NCBI RefSeq assembly: GCF_020447315.1
Contig: NZ_JAJADQ010000004.1
Location: forward strand, 434,001-498,000
Source of the DNA: Hymenobacter nitidus
Lineage (GTDB): Bacteria; Bacteroidota; Bacteroidia; Cytophagales; Hymenobacteraceae
Direction of reading: 5' to 3'
DNA: 64,000 bases
The translations under genes were made by a program, and so were the position numbers. The notes below the pieces were generated by a model that worked only from the letters and a program-made list of their open reading frames with translations, ran no database searches and was not told the DNA's origin. Position 1 is the first letter of the stretch. Each line of letters starts with the position of its first letter. Shown one piece after another: positions 1 through 9,217 of this stretch.

Positions 1-1350
1 AATGCCGTCCTGCTGGAAGTAGCTGCCACTCACCAGGTAGCGGTTCTGCTCGGTGCCACCCGAGGCCGACAGGCTGTAGTTGGTAATCAGGCCCGTCTGC
101 GTGACCAGGTCCTGGTAGTCAATTCCCTCGGCGTTGGTGGCAATGGCATTCTGCAGCAGCGGGGCGTAGTCGGGCAGGGCTTTGCCGGCGTTGGTGAAAG
201 CCTCCAGCACAAGCGTTGAATACTGGGCCGCGTTGGTCAGGGGCAGGGTGCGCCGAATCTGCTGGAAGCCCGTGTAGCCCGACAGGTTAAACTGCGTGGC
301 GCCCGCCTTGCCGTGCTTGGTGGTGATGAGCACCACGCCGTTGGCCCCGCGCGAGCCGTAGATGGCCGTTGCGGAAGCATCCTTCAGAATCTCCGTCGAC
401 TCGATGTCGGCGGGCAGCAAAAAGCCGATGTCGCTGGTCTGGATGCCGTCCACCACGTACAGCGGGTCGCTGTTGTTGATGGTGCCCACGCCCCGCACCC
501 GGATGCGGGTGCCCGAGCCGGGCTGGCCGCTGTTAGATGTCACCTCCACGCCGGCCACGCGGCCCTGCAGGGCCTGTACGGGGTCGGAAGTAGCCACCTG
601 GGTCAGCTGGGCCCCACTCACGGAAGCCACCGAGCCGGTCAGGTCGCTTTTGCGGGCCGTGCCGTAGCCGATAACCACCACTTCGCTCAGGGCCTGTTTG
701 TCTTCGGCCAGCGTCACGCTCAGGGAAGTAGTAGCTCCGGTTACAGGTACTTCCTGACGGGCGTAGCCCACGAAGCTGAACACCAGCACGCTGTTTTCGG
801 GGGCCTGCAGCGTGAAACTGCCGTCCTGGCTGGTGCCGGTGCCAATAGCCGTTCCTTTCACCACCACCGTCACGCCAGGGATGCCGTCGCCTTTCGCATC
901 AACTACCCGCCCGGATACGGGCACGTCGGGCCTACCGGAATCGTTTGCGGAAACAGACTTGGAAGACGCGCGCAGAACCACGCGCTTGTTGGCTACTTCG
1001 TATTGAATCTTGAGCGGCGCCAGCACTTCGTCCAGCACGGCCAGTAAAGGCGCGTCCTGGGCGTTGATGCTCACCTTGCGGTCGGCGCCCACCAGTTGCT
1101 GGCTGTATACAAACCGGATATTGGCCTGCCGGGCAATTTGACTGAGAGTTTCCTTTATCGTTTGTGCTTCTACCTGCAGAGTAATCTTTTGCTCGAGTAC
1201 TCCCTGCGCCAATACCAGGCGGGATGCTGCAGCGCCTTCAGCAGCGGGACGCGCGCTTACGGCTAAGGCCGGCAGGCACACCATCGTCGTTTGCAGCAGA
1301 AGCCTCGCCGCCGACCAAGCGGGTGGTGGGAACTGTACAATTTTTTTCAT
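1..1350 (-). CDS. SusC/RagA-type TonB-dependent receptor with STN domain (partial)
   Basis: Reading from ATG at 1350, 450 codons run open off the left edge, so only the N-terminal part is present. After a hydrophobic signal peptide comes an STN (secretin/TonB short N-terminal) domain at about residues 45-125, then a CarboxypepD_reg-like beta-sandwich (about 140-215), then the plug, opening with SEVVVIGYG and carrying the SusC hallmark VVDGIQ and the region GSRGANGVVLITTK. SusC proteins are outer-membrane barrels that import oligomers together with a SusD lipoprotein, which would lie off the window. The STN domain marks a receptor that signals to a FecR anti-sigma factor. Exactly such a FecR and an ECF sigma factor lie immediately upstream on the same strand. 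The substrate cannot be told from this fragment. Confidence 0.93.
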   Translation of the reverse strand, partial: MKKIVQFPPPAWSAARLLLQTTMVCLPALAVSARPAAEGAAASRLVLAQGVLEQKITLQVEAQTIKETLSQIARQANIRFVYSQQLVGADRKVSINAQDAPLLAVLDEVLAPLKIQYEVANKRVVLRASSKSVSANDSGRPDVPVSGRVVDAKGDGIPGVTVVVKGTAIGTGTSQDGSFTLQAPENSVLVFSFVGYARQEVPVTGATTSLSVTLAEDKQALSEVVVIGYGTARKSDLTGSVASVSGAQLTQVATSDPVQALQGRVAGVEVTSNSGQPGSGTRIRVRGVGTINNSDPLYVVDGIQTSDIGFLLPADIESTEILKDASATAIYGSRGANGVVLITTKHGKAGATQFNLSGYTGFQQIRRTLPLTNAAQYSTLVLEAFTNAGKALPDYAPLLQNAIATNAEGIDYQDLVTQTGLITNYSLSASGGTEQNRYLVSGSYFQQDGI

Positions 1351-1499
1351 GGAGTAGGGGGAAGTGAGTTGTGGGAATTTGAAAAAAGACGAGAAGAGGG
1401 GACCTGTCTTCGCAATCGATTAAGTAAGTATGTAGCATTGTTTAAGGACTGAGCTGATAGTATGGTGCCGGGCTTTTTGGAGGAAGTTTCCGGCCGGGC

Positions 1500-2537
1500 C
1501 TAGCCGCCTAGCTGGCTCTGGCAGCCTTCGCTGTGAATGAGGATGCTCGCGTCGGAAAGCGTGTAATAGGCCCCCAGCGACTTGCACAGCAAGCCCAGCT
1601 TTTCGAACAAAGGCTCGTCGTAGAAGGTGATGCTGACGGTGCAGTTGGCCAGCTTGGCTTTGTCGTACACGATGTCGACGCCGTAGGCTTTTTCCAACGC
1701 CCCGAGTACTTCGGCCACGGGCCGCGCCTCAAACTCGAAGGGCTGTGGTGCCAGCACCACCGGCCGGTCTACCAGTTCCTTCTTCAGGTGGCGCCGCGCT
1801 GCCGAGTACACCACCTGCTGGTTGGGCAGCAGCAGCACGCCCAGGGCTGCGGGGTGCGCGGGCGAGGCATCGAGCTGGGCACCCTCCCGGGCCTGTACGG
1901 CCACCTTGCCTTCCAGTACTGCCACCGAAGCATCCTGGCCGGCTGCGGCTTTCACGCGGAAGCTGGTGCCGAGCACAGTTGTGACCACCTGTTTGGTGAA
2001 CACCAGAAAAGGGCGCCGGGGATTTTTGCTGACCTCGAAAAAGGCCTCGCCCTCGAGGTGCACTTCCCGGCGGGGGCCCGCCAGGGCCGTGCGGTAGCGC
2101 AGGCTACTGCCCGGGTGCAGGCTGATGCGGCTGCTGTCGGGCAGCCGGAAGTACTGCACCTGCTGGGTTGGGTTGGTTTGCTGCAGCCACCCGTCCACGG
2201 AAGCAACCGGGGTAAGAGGAGCGGGCATCTGCAACCGGTTGGTAGCCAGCATCAGCAAGCCGATGCTGACGGCCAGCAGGACTAGGGCCGCGGCCCAGCG
2301 CAATGGCGACGATTCCCACATCGGCACCACCCGGGGCTCGGGCCTGACCGAACGCCGGTTTTGCATGAGCCGCGCCCATATGGCCTGTTCCACCTCTGCC
2401 TGATTTTGGGCCCGCAGGACTGGTCCTTCCGCCTGTTCCAACTGGTCGTACCAGTGCTCGACCAACGCCTGTTCCTCGGGCGTACACTGACCAACGAGGT
2501 AGCGTTGAAGAAGCTTATGAAATTCGGATTCCGTCAC
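1500..2537 (-). CDS. FecR family anti-sigma factor
   Basis: 345 residues, usual for Bacteroidota FecR proteins. The N-terminal cytoplasmic part (1-75) would bind the sigma factor. One membrane helix lies at about 80-98. The periplasmic FecR domain (about 130-225) contains the typical stretch with FEVSKNPRRPF and VLGTSFRVKA, and a C-terminal DUF4974-like domain (about 265-335) ends the protein. In the family, the periplasmic part touches the STN domain of an outer-membrane receptor and passes a substrate signal to the sigma factor. The gene sits 140 bases after the sigma factor and 149 before the SusC gene, all on one strand, so the three form one regulatory unit. Confidence 0.93.
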   Translation of the reverse strand: MTESEFHKLLQRYLVGQCTPEEQALVEHWYDQLEQAEGPVLRAQNQAEVEQAIWARLMQNRRSVRPEPRVVPMWESSPLRWAAALVLLAVSIGLLMLATNRLQMPAPLTPVASVDGWLQQTNPTQQVQYFRLPDSSRISLHPGSSLRYRTALAGPRREVHLEGEAFFEVSKNPRRPFLVFTKQVVTTVLGTSFRVKAAAGQDASVAVLEGKVAVQAREGAQLDASPAHPAALGVLLLPNQQVVYSAARRHLKKELVDRPVVLAPQPFEFEARPVAEVLGALEKAYGVDIVYDKAKLANCTVSITFYDEPLFEKLGLLCKSLGAYYTLSDASILIHSEGCQSQLGG

Positions 2538-2677
2538 GGGGCGCAGGGTTTGGCGGGGTTCTGACTAGCAAGTCACCCAAGTCGCCGATTACCCTCAACG
2601 CCAACCGTATTTATTTTTACCCGCGCAGCATATTTTAGCTGTTTATTATAGTAAGTTGCTTATTGTCAGATAATTAT

Positions 2678-3277
2678 TTACTTAATAAAAAACAAAAAAG
2701 GCCACAGCAGCGTGAGGAAATTGCGCAGGTAGCGCCGCATTAGCTTGAGTGACTTCCGTAGGTGATACTCCACCGTTTTCTCTGACAGGTTCACGCGCAC
2801 CGAGATTTCGGGAATGGTATACTGCTCCAACCGGCTCAGGCGGAAGACCTCCTGGGTTTTTTCGGAGAGGTGCTGCATGCCCGCTGCCAGCGCCTCGTTC
2901 AGGTCATTAAGAGCCACGGTTGCTTCCGTGTTTGTGTCGGCGTCAGAGAGGTTGAGGCGGCAGAAAAGCTCGTAGCTCGTCCGGACCTTCTCCGATTTAA
3001 TGTAGTTGATGATGCGGTAGCGAATGGCCGAAAATAAGTAGTGGCTCAGCTGCTGAATGTGCGCGTCGTGGCGTTTGCTCCACAGGGTTTCGAACAAATC
3101 CTGCACCAGCTCCTCGGCAACTTCCCGGTTCTTGAGCTTCCCGTACGCCACGTTGAACAGTTGGTAGCTATACCGTTTATAGAGCTCCGCAAAAGCTGTT
3201 TCATCGTCCGCCTGCATTGCCTCAAGCAAGGCAGCATCCGGCCGGGAAGCATAAGTTGGTACGGAAGCAGACTTCAC
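2678..3277 (-). CDS. ECF RNA polymerase sigma factor (Bacteroidota FecI/RpoE-like)
   Basis: 199 residues. Region sigma-2 is at about 24-70 (ETAFAELYKRY, AEELVQDLF and LWSKR) and sigma-4 at about 130-185 (TIPEISVRVNLSEKTVEYHL helix-turn-helix). It should direct RNA polymerase to the downstream FecR/SusC genes when released by FecR. The C-terminus is unusually hydrophobic (LLWPFLFFIK). The upstream 309 bases contain an AT-rich stretch beside the start codon with a near-consensus TTAATTTG box on the minus strand. Confidence 0.94.
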   Translation of the reverse strand: MKSASVPTYASRPDAALLEAMQADDETAFAELYKRYSYQLFNVAYGKLKNREVAEELVQDLFETLWSKRHDAHIQQLSHYLFSAIRYRIINYIKSEKVRTSYELFCRLNLSDADTNTEATVALNDLNEALAAGMQHLSEKTQEVFRLSRLEQYTIPEISVRVNLSEKTVEYHLRKSLKLMRRYLRNFLTLLWPFLFFIK

Positions 3278-3586
3278 ACAAATTAAAATTTAACAGACAC
3301 TTACGAGACGAGTAACAGCGAATATACAGCTGAATGCCAGATTAGTTCTACCAGCAGGCATTTATGCTTTCCCCGCGCTGGCCGGGGGGGCGGCAGTCGG
3401 AAGAGGCTGTGCGCCTGCCGGCGCAAATGCCTTGGGTGTGGTTGCTTCCGGGATTCTACTTCCCGTTCCTGAACTTGTGCGGGGCGACGAGGTTATTGTC
3501 ACGGTTTTCGGAGGCGGCTACCCCTGCGGGGCCAGGCTACTGAAGAAAATTCGCTCACAACCTTTTCCCAACAGGCAGTAAAACCG
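3278..3586. other. Intergenic region between divergent sigma-factor and MBL-fold genes
   Basis: 309 bases with no credible gene. The left end (3278-3330) is AT-rich and probably carries the sigma-factor promoter. The rest is GC-rich and shows no repeat or strong hairpin that I can see. The promoter of the plus-strand gene should lie near the right end. Confidence 0.6.
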
Positions 3587-4375
3587 ATGAAGTCCACCCT
3601 TATTCTTACGGCCGCCCTGGCGGCATTTGCTGCGCAGACGCAGGCCCAGACCACACCCCCCACCGCTTCGCCCCGCGTAGCCGCCGACCAGATTACGACC
3701 AAAAAAGGTCCGATTACGGTGCAGCCTATTACGCACGGCAGCGTGGTGTTCAGCTGGAACGGCAAGACCATTTACGTGGACCCCTACGGCGGGGCGGAAG
3801 CCTATGCCGGGCTGGCCGCGCCCGATGTTATCCTGATAACTGATATTCACGGCGACCACCTGGACCCCAAAACCCTGGCCGGCCTCTCCGTGGGCAAGGC
3901 CCTGATGGTCGTGCCCGCGGCGGTGGCCGACAAGCTGCCGGCCGAGTACAAAGCGCAGGTCCGCATTCTGGGCAACGGGCAGAAGCTCGATACGCTGGGC
4001 ATGACGGTATCGGCTATTCCGATGTATAATCTGCCCGAGGCCCCCGACGCCATGCACACCAAAGGCCGGGGCAACGGCTACGTGCTGAACCTGGGCGGCA
4101 AAAACGTGTACCTCTCCGGCGACACCGAAGACATTCCCGAAATGCGCGCCCTGAAGGGCATCGACGTGGCATTTGTGTGCATGAACCTGCCCTACACCAT
4201 GGATGAGAAGCAGGCTGCGCAGGGCGTTTTGGCCTTCAAGCCGGGCATCGTGTACCCGTACCACTACCGGGGCCAGAGTGGTCTGAGCGACGTAGAGGCC
4301 TTCCGGAAAACGGTAACCGCCGCCAACAAGAAGATTGACGTGCGGCTGCGCAACTGGTATCCGGCGGCCAAATAG
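3587..4375 (+). CDS. Secreted MBL-fold metallo-hydrolase
   Basis: 262 residues with a signal peptide of about 20 residues (cleavage likely after AQTQAQ). The metallo-beta-lactamase fold is shown by VFSWNGKTIYVDPYGG, the metal motif DIHGDHLD at about 86-93, LSGDTED near 145 and YPYHYRGQSG near 225. The order resembles UlaG-like or UPF0173-like hydrolases. The usual HxHxDH motif reads DxHxDH here, with Asp in place of the first His; I recall the same in related Bacteroidota proteins but could not check. Substrate unknown. It stands alone between a divergent sigma-factor gene and a broken acyltransferase. Confidence 0.85.
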   Translation: MKSTLILTAALAAFAAQTQAQTTPPTASPRVAADQITTKKGPITVQPITHGSVVFSWNGKTIYVDPYGGAEAYAGLAAPDVILITDIHGDHLDPKTLAGLSVGKALMVVPAAVADKLPAEYKAQVRILGNGQKLDTLGMTVSAIPMYNLPEAPDAMHTKGRGNGYVLNLGGKNVYLSGDTEDIPEMRALKGIDVAFVCMNLPYTMDEKQAAQGVLAFKPGIVYPYHYRGQSGLSDVEAFRKTVTAANKKIDVRLRNWYPAAK

Positions 4376-4702
4376 GGAAAGCCGGACGATACGGAACGTC
4401 CTGTCGGGCAGCTGGCCCGGCAGGGCGTTTCTGCGTGTTAAGACTTCACCTATTGATGCTTCGGCGCTCAGCTGGCGCTCGGCTCATTTGCCTAGCTGCG
4501 CCCCGGTGACGGCGTGGATTAGAACTTCACGAACCCGTCGTAAGTCATTCCTCAAATCCGTTCGATGCGGGCGGCTTGCTGCCTGCGCAGGTAAAGCGTT
4601 GAGCAGTTGGTGGCTAGGAATAAAAAAATTTCAGTATCTGTAAAATAATATTTTTATATATATGAAGTTAGATTGTGATGTCATTCACGAACTGCTTCTG
4701 TC
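4376..4702. other. Intergenic region before the acyltransferase
   Basis: 327 bases without a supported gene. The last 80 bases (4618-4680) are strikingly AT-rich compared with the surroundings and probably contain the promoter of the following gene. No clear terminator hairpin was seen after 4375. Confidence 0.5.
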
Positions 4703-5923
4703 TTGGCCACACCTGTTCCTGCCTTTACGGCTCCTGCGGTTTCGCGCTACTTTCCGGCCCTGACCGGGCTGCGGGCCTGCGCCGCCTACCTGGTTTTCTT
4801 CACGCACTTCAACCCTTTTCAGAACGGTACTGGCCTCTGGAAGATTGTGCACCAGTGGAATATGGGCGTGAGCATCTTCTTCGTGCTCAGCGGCTTCCTG
4901 ATTTGTACCCGCTACATCGACCGGCTCCAGCTCAGCGGCAGCTGGCTCAAAAAGTACTTCCGTAACCGCATCGCCCGGATTTATCCGCTGTACTTCCTGA
5001 TGACCTCGCTCACCTTTCTGCTGATTGGGTTGGGCGTCACCGAGGACGTTACCCGGCAGTGGCATGGCTACACCGGCTACCAGCGGGAGTTGATGCTCTT
5101 GTTCAACTTTACGCTGCTACGGGGCTTTTTTAAGAACATCATCTTCACGGGCGTAGCGGCGGGCTGGACTCTGACGGTAGAGGAATGCTTCTACGCACTG
5201 GCGCCCCTACTGATGCTCGGCCTGGCGCGGGTCAGGCAGGCATGGCTGCGCTGGGGCCTACTGCCCGTGTACGCCGTGGCATTGCTGGCCACCGGCGTGC
5301 TGACGGTAGAATTGGTGCCCCGCTACATGGGATTCTTCGGCACGCACCTGTATATGCTGACCTACACCTTCCCGGGGCGCTGCGCCGAGTTTCTGGCCGG
5401 CATGGGCCTGGCCCTGTTTCTGCGCCACCACAGCTAGGCTGCCCTGCCACCGTACCTGACCTGGGCGGGAGTGCTCTGGATAAGTGCCTGCATTCTGCTG
5501 CTGGCCTGGGTTAATCCCGCGGCGGGCGGCCTGGATTCCTTTAACCTGCCGGGCATCGTGATTAATAATTTCGTGCTGCCGGGCGGGGTCGTCTTCTTGC
5601 TGTACGGCCTGATGCATGAGCAAACGTGGCTGCGGCGGCTGCTCGAAACCCGGCTCTTTATGCTGCTGGGCAAAAGCTCCTATGCCTTCTACCTGACGCA
5701 CATGGGCATCTTCAGCGTGTTTCTGCACACGTATGTCACCCAGAATATTGCCCTAAACTTCCTGCTGCTGAACGGGCTGTCGATTCTGCTGTACCGCTTC
5801 GTGGAAGACCCGCTGCACAAGCTGATCAGTGCCCGCCCCAACCCCCAGCCCAGCCTGCCAGTAGCGGCGGCCGTGGCACTTCGGAGTAAAGATAAAGCCC
5901 CGGCACAGGCCGAGGCTTTATAA
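4703..5923 (+). pseudogene. Acyltransferase 3 family membrane protein interrupted by an in-frame TAG
   Basis: A single reading frame of 407 codons is cut by one TAG at 5435-5437, and the same frame resumes and ends at TAA 5921-5923. The first part (244 residues) has the N-terminal acyltransferase-3 signature FPALTGLRACAAYLVFFTHF, SIFFVLSGFLI and RNRIARIYPLYF. The second part (residues 246 on) has LLGKSSYAFYLTHMGIF and FVEDPLHK, the expected C-terminal half of the same family. Together they give the usual length of about 400 residues with around ten membrane helices; such proteins O-acylate sugars or lipids. Only a TTG at 4703 can start this frame; an ATG at 4678 is in another frame, so a second lesion near the start is possible. 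Either a recent nonsense mutation, a sequencing error, or two separately translated halves (a GTG at 5471 could start the second). Confidence 0.85.
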
Positions 5924-5987
5924 GCAAACACAACATGCGGTAAGGACCGGCTCCGCCAGAAAAAAGCAGCAGGTTCCTGCGGCTGTC

Positions 5988-8219
5988 CTAAATCAGCTTG
6001 TCGGGCGTGATGGGCAATTCGCGGATGCGCTTGCCGGTGGCGTTGAATATGGCGTTGGCAATGGCCGGAGCTACCCCGATAATGGCAATTTCGCCGATGC
6101 CCTTCGTGCCCAGGGCATTCACGTGCGGGTCGGGCTGGTTTACGAAGGCCACCTGCACATCCGGCGAGTCGGCGTGCACGGGCACGTGGTAGTCGGCAAA
6201 GTCTTTGGTGACGTAGCGGCCAAACCGGTCGTCGATGTGGGCTGCTTCCATCAGGGCCATGCCAATGCCGCCCACGGCGCCGCCCTTCATCTGGTTGCCG
6301 GCGGTTTTCTCGTTGATAATCGTGCCCGCGTCGGCGCAGGATACCAGCTTGCTCACCCGCACTTCACCGGTCAGCTCGTGCACCCGCACCTCGGCGAAGT
6401 GCACCGAAAACGAGTACATCGAGTACTTCTGGCCTTCCGGGCCGGGCTTGGCTTCCACGGTCACGGCTTTGTCGCCGCCCTGCTTGATCAGGTCGGCGTA
6501 GGCGACGCGGGTCGTGGGGCTGCCACTGAGGGCGAGGTAGCCGTCGGTGAGCGTGACATCTTCCTTTTTGGCCGAGGCAAAGGCGGCGCCGGCCAGGGTG
6601 CGCAGCTTTTCTTTCAGGGCCAAGCAGGCTTCCTGGGTGGCCGGGCCCACGCTGTTTACCGTGGACGAGCCGCCCTGGGTGCCAGCCTTCGGAAACGACG
6701 AATTACCCAGCTCAAACCGGATTTTCTTGGGGTCCAGGCCCAGGGTTTCGGCTGCAATCTGGGTCATGACGGTGCCGGTGCCGGGGCCAATATCGGTGGT
6801 GGCGCACTGCAGCAGCACGGTGCCATCGGGCCGGAGCTGGGCGCCCACGGTGGCCGCCCCGCGGTGGGCCCCAAACGTGCCTACGCCCATGCCGTAGCCG
6901 ATGAGCCATTCTCCGTCGCGCAGGGAGCCGGGCTTCAGCTGGCGCTTGTTCCAGCCCACCCGCTCGGCGCCCAGTTGGTAGCATTCCTTCAGAAACTTGG
7001 TGCTCCAGGGCTTGTTTTTCTCGGGGTCCTGCTCGGTGTAGTTGCGCAGGCGAAACTCCAGCGGGTCCAGGTTCAGCAGGTGGGCCATTTCGTCCATAGC
7101 CGACTCCAGGGCAAAGGCGCCGGTAGCTTCACCGGGGCCCCGCATCCAGATCGGGGAGCACACGTCGAGGGAAGCCAGGCGGTAGCGCGTCGTCACGTTG
7201 GGCGACTGGTACATCATCCGGGTCTGGGCCAGGGTCGATTCGGTAAACTCCTCGTAGGTCGAGGTCTGGCCGACAGACTCGTGGGTAATGGCCGTGATTT
7301 TGCCGTCGGCAGTGGCGCTCATGCCCAGCTTCTGCCAGGTGTAGGGCCGGTAGCCCACGTTGGTAAACATCTGTTCCCGGGTCAGCATCAGCTTTACGGG
7401 CCGGTTCACAACTTTGGCAGCAATAATAGCCGCCGACTCGTGGGGCCAGCTGTGCAGGGCGTTGCCAAAAGCCCCGCCCACGAACGTGGCAATGACCTTC
7501 ACGTTTTCCTCGGGCAGGTTCCACTCCTTGGCAAAGTCGCGGCGGGTGGCCAGGGTGCCCTGAGTTTTGTCGTATAGCGTGAGCCGGTCGGGGGCTTCCC
7601 AGTGGGCCGTAATGGCCTGCAATTCCATGGGGTGGTGCACCTCGGTGGGAATTACGTATTCACTTTCCAGCTTGATGGCACCCGTCTTGTAGGCGTCTAC
7701 CTGGCCCCGCTGATAGTCGTTCATCGGGTGCTTGGGGTTTTTCTTGGCCGCCGTGGGCAAGAAGGCTTCCGAAGCATTGGCTTCGAGGTTGGTTTTGTGC
7801 TTTTCCGGGGCGTACTGCCCTTTCACCAGCCGCGCGGCAAAGCGGGCCCGCTCCCAGCTGTCGGCCACTACCACGGCAATGGGCTGGTCGTTGTAGCGGA
7901 TTTTGTCGTCCTTAAAGATCTTCAGCGGACCGCCCACCGTGGCTGGCTGCGAGGGGTCTTTGCCGGCCGTGTCGAAGCCCGGCACCTTAGGCGAGTTGAA
8001 GTGGGTAATAACGGCCAGCACGCCCGGCGCCTTTTCGGCGGCCTTAGTATCAATGCCGGTGAGGCGGCCCTTGGTGATGGTGCTGCCCACCAGCACGGCG
8101 TAGGCCATGTTGGGCAACTCGTATTCGGCCGAGTACTTGGCGCCGCCGGTTACTTTCAGGCGACCATCCACCCGATCCATCGGGGCCCCGATCTGCTTAT
8201 TCTGCGCTTGCTCTTTCAT
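5988..8219 (-). CDS. paoC: Molybdopterin-binding subunit of a PaoABC-type aldehyde oxidoreductase
   Basis: 743 residues, the normal size for the large subunit of xanthine-oxidase-family enzymes in three-subunit form. The aldehyde oxidase/xanthine dehydrogenase a/b hammerhead domain occupies the N-terminal part. Molybdopterin-binding segments include FVGGAFGN, MRGPGEATG, TDIGPGTGTVMTQ and GGSSTVNSVG. The catalytic glutamate lies in GTKGIGE at about residue 710. It hydroxylates its substrate at the molybdenum cofactor and passes electrons to the Fe-S and FAD subunits encoded just upstream on the same strand. Aromatic aldehydes are the likely substrates by analogy with Escherichia coli PaoABC (YagTSR); this is inference. 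No dedicated chaperone (PaoD/XdhC) gene is in view. Confidence 0.92.
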   Translation of the reverse strand: MKEQAQNKQIGAPMDRVDGRLKVTGGAKYSAEYELPNMAYAVLVGSTITKGRLTGIDTKAAEKAPGVLAVITHFNSPKVPGFDTAGKDPSQPATVGGPLKIFKDDKIRYNDQPIAVVVADSWERARFAARLVKGQYAPEKHKTNLEANASEAFLPTAAKKNPKHPMNDYQRGQVDAYKTGAIKLESEYVIPTEVHHPMELQAITAHWEAPDRLTLYDKTQGTLATRRDFAKEWNLPEENVKVIATFVGGAFGNALHSWPHESAAIIAAKVVNRPVKLMLTREQMFTNVGYRPYTWQKLGMSATADGKITAITHESVGQTSTYEEFTESTLAQTRMMYQSPNVTTRYRLASLDVCSPIWMRGPGEATGAFALESAMDEMAHLLNLDPLEFRLRNYTEQDPEKNKPWSTKFLKECYQLGAERVGWNKRQLKPGSLRDGEWLIGYGMGVGTFGAHRGAATVGAQLRPDGTVLLQCATTDIGPGTGTVMTQIAAETLGLDPKKIRFELGNSSFPKAGTQGGSSTVNSVGPATQEACLALKEKLRTLAGAAFASAKKEDVTLTDGYLALSGSPTTRVAYADLIKQGGDKAVTVEAKPGPEGQKYSMYSFSVHFAEVRVHELTGEVRVSKLVSCADAGTIINEKTAGNQMKGGAVGGIGMALMEAAHIDDRFGRYVTKDFADYHVPVHADSPDVQVAFVNQPDPHVNALGTKGIGEIAIIGVAPAIANAIFNATGKRIRELPITPDKLI

Positions 8220-8233
8220 AGGAAGTCGGGTAC

Positions 8234-9217
8234 TTACGCGGCCGAAGCAGCGGTTTTAAGGGCTTGCACAATGGTGTTGGGGCCCAGCTTGAGCTTGTAG
8301 GCGTTGTGCTTGAAGGCCTTGGCGCCCTGCATGGCAATGGCGGCAGCCTGCCGGAAGCTTTCCTCCGTGGCCGGCTTGCCCACCAGGCTCTGCTCGGCGG
8401 CTGTCAGGCGCCAGGGCTTGTGGGCCACGCCGCCCATGGCCAGCCGCGCCGCCTTGATGGTGTTGTTTTCGATGTCGAGGGCGGCGGCTACCGAGAGCAG
8501 GGCAAAGGCGTAGGAGGCCCGCTCGCGCACTTTCTGGTAATGCACGTGCTTGGTAAACGGCCCGTCGGGAATGTCGACGGCGGTTATCAGCTCGCCTTTT
8601 TCCAGGTTGGTGTCCTTCTCGGGCGTGTCGCCGGGCAGGCGGTGGAAGTCGGCAAACGGGATGCGCCGCTCACCCTTGGGCCCGCTCACGAGCACCGTGG
8701 CGTCGAGGGCCACTAGGGCCACGCTCATATCGGAGGGGTGCACAGCAATGCATTTGTCGCTGAAGCCGAAGATGGCGTGCATGCGGTTGATGCCTTCCAG
8801 GGCCCCGCAGCCGGTGCCGGGCTCCCGTTTGTTGCAGGGCATGGCCAGGTCGTAGAAATAGGAGCAGCGGGTGCGCTGCAGCATGTTGCCGCCCACGGTG
8901 GCCATGTTGCGCAGCTGGGCCGAGGCGCCGGCGTTCAGGGCCAGGGCCAGCAGGGGCTGCTTCTGGCGCACCTGCTTGTCGTCGGCCACCGTGGAGTTCA
9001 GAGCCAGAGCCCCGATGCGCAGGCCGTTGTTTTCCTTCTCAATCTTGGTCAGCGGCAGGCGGTTGATGTCGACTAGCTTCTGCGGGGTGGCAATGCCGCG
9101 CTTCATCAGGTCCACCAAGTTGGTGCCGCCGGCAATGAAGGTGGCATTCTGGTCCTTGGCTACCGCGTCGATGGCAGCCTGCGGCTTGGTGGGCCGCACG
9201 TATTGGAACTGGTTCAT
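8234..9217 (-). CDS. paoB: FAD-binding subunit with extra 4Fe-4S cysteines (PaoB-like)
   Basis: 327 residues from ATG at 9217, which overlaps the stop of the preceding Fe-S subunit gene by 4 bases (ATGA-type coupling), so this start is preferred to upstream ones. FAD-binding signatures are FIAGGTNLVDLMKRG (27-41) and ATVGGNMLQRTRC (106-118). Four cysteines, 118 (RTRC), 128 (PCNKRE), 137 (GTGC) and 156 (DKC), match the insertion that binds an additional [4Fe-4S] cluster in E. coli PaoB and is absent from ordinary xanthine dehydrogenase FAD subunits. That makes a periplasmic PaoABC-like enzyme more likely than a purine dehydrogenase. The last gene of the operon follows after 14 bases. Confidence 0.92.
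   Translation of the reverse strand: MNQFQYVRPTKPQAAIDAVAKDQNATFIAGGTNLVDLMKRGIATPQKLVDINRLPLTKIEKENNGLRIGALALNSTVADDKQVRQKQPLLALALNAGASAQLRNMATVGGNMLQRTRCSYFYDLAMPCNKREPGTGCGALEGINRMHAIFGFSDKCIAVHPSDMSVALVALDATVLVSGPKGERRIPFADFHRLPGDTPEKDTNLEKGELITAVDIPDGPFTKHVHYQKVRERASYAFALLSVAAALDIENNTIKAARLAMGGVAHKPWRLTAAEQSLVGKPATEESFRQAAAIAMQGAKAFKHNAYKLKLGPNTIVQALKTAASAA

Noticed and set aside
4675..4965. 96-codon frame starting at ATG 4678 near the broken acyltransferase
   Set aside because: Different frame from the acyltransferase and overlaps it; composition is cysteine-rich and unconvincing. It might hint at an additional frameshift, so I mention it only as an alternative start.
5893..5920. Possible terminator stem TAAAGCC/GGCTTTA at the end of the acyltransferase
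   Set aside because: Only 7 bases, lies inside the coding end and lacks a T-run after it; too weak to list as a terminator.
6123..7577. 484-codon open frame on the plus strand inside the molybdenum subunit gene
   Set aside because: It lies wholly antisense to a well-supported gene and has the glycine/histidine/valine-rich composition typical of antisense shadows.
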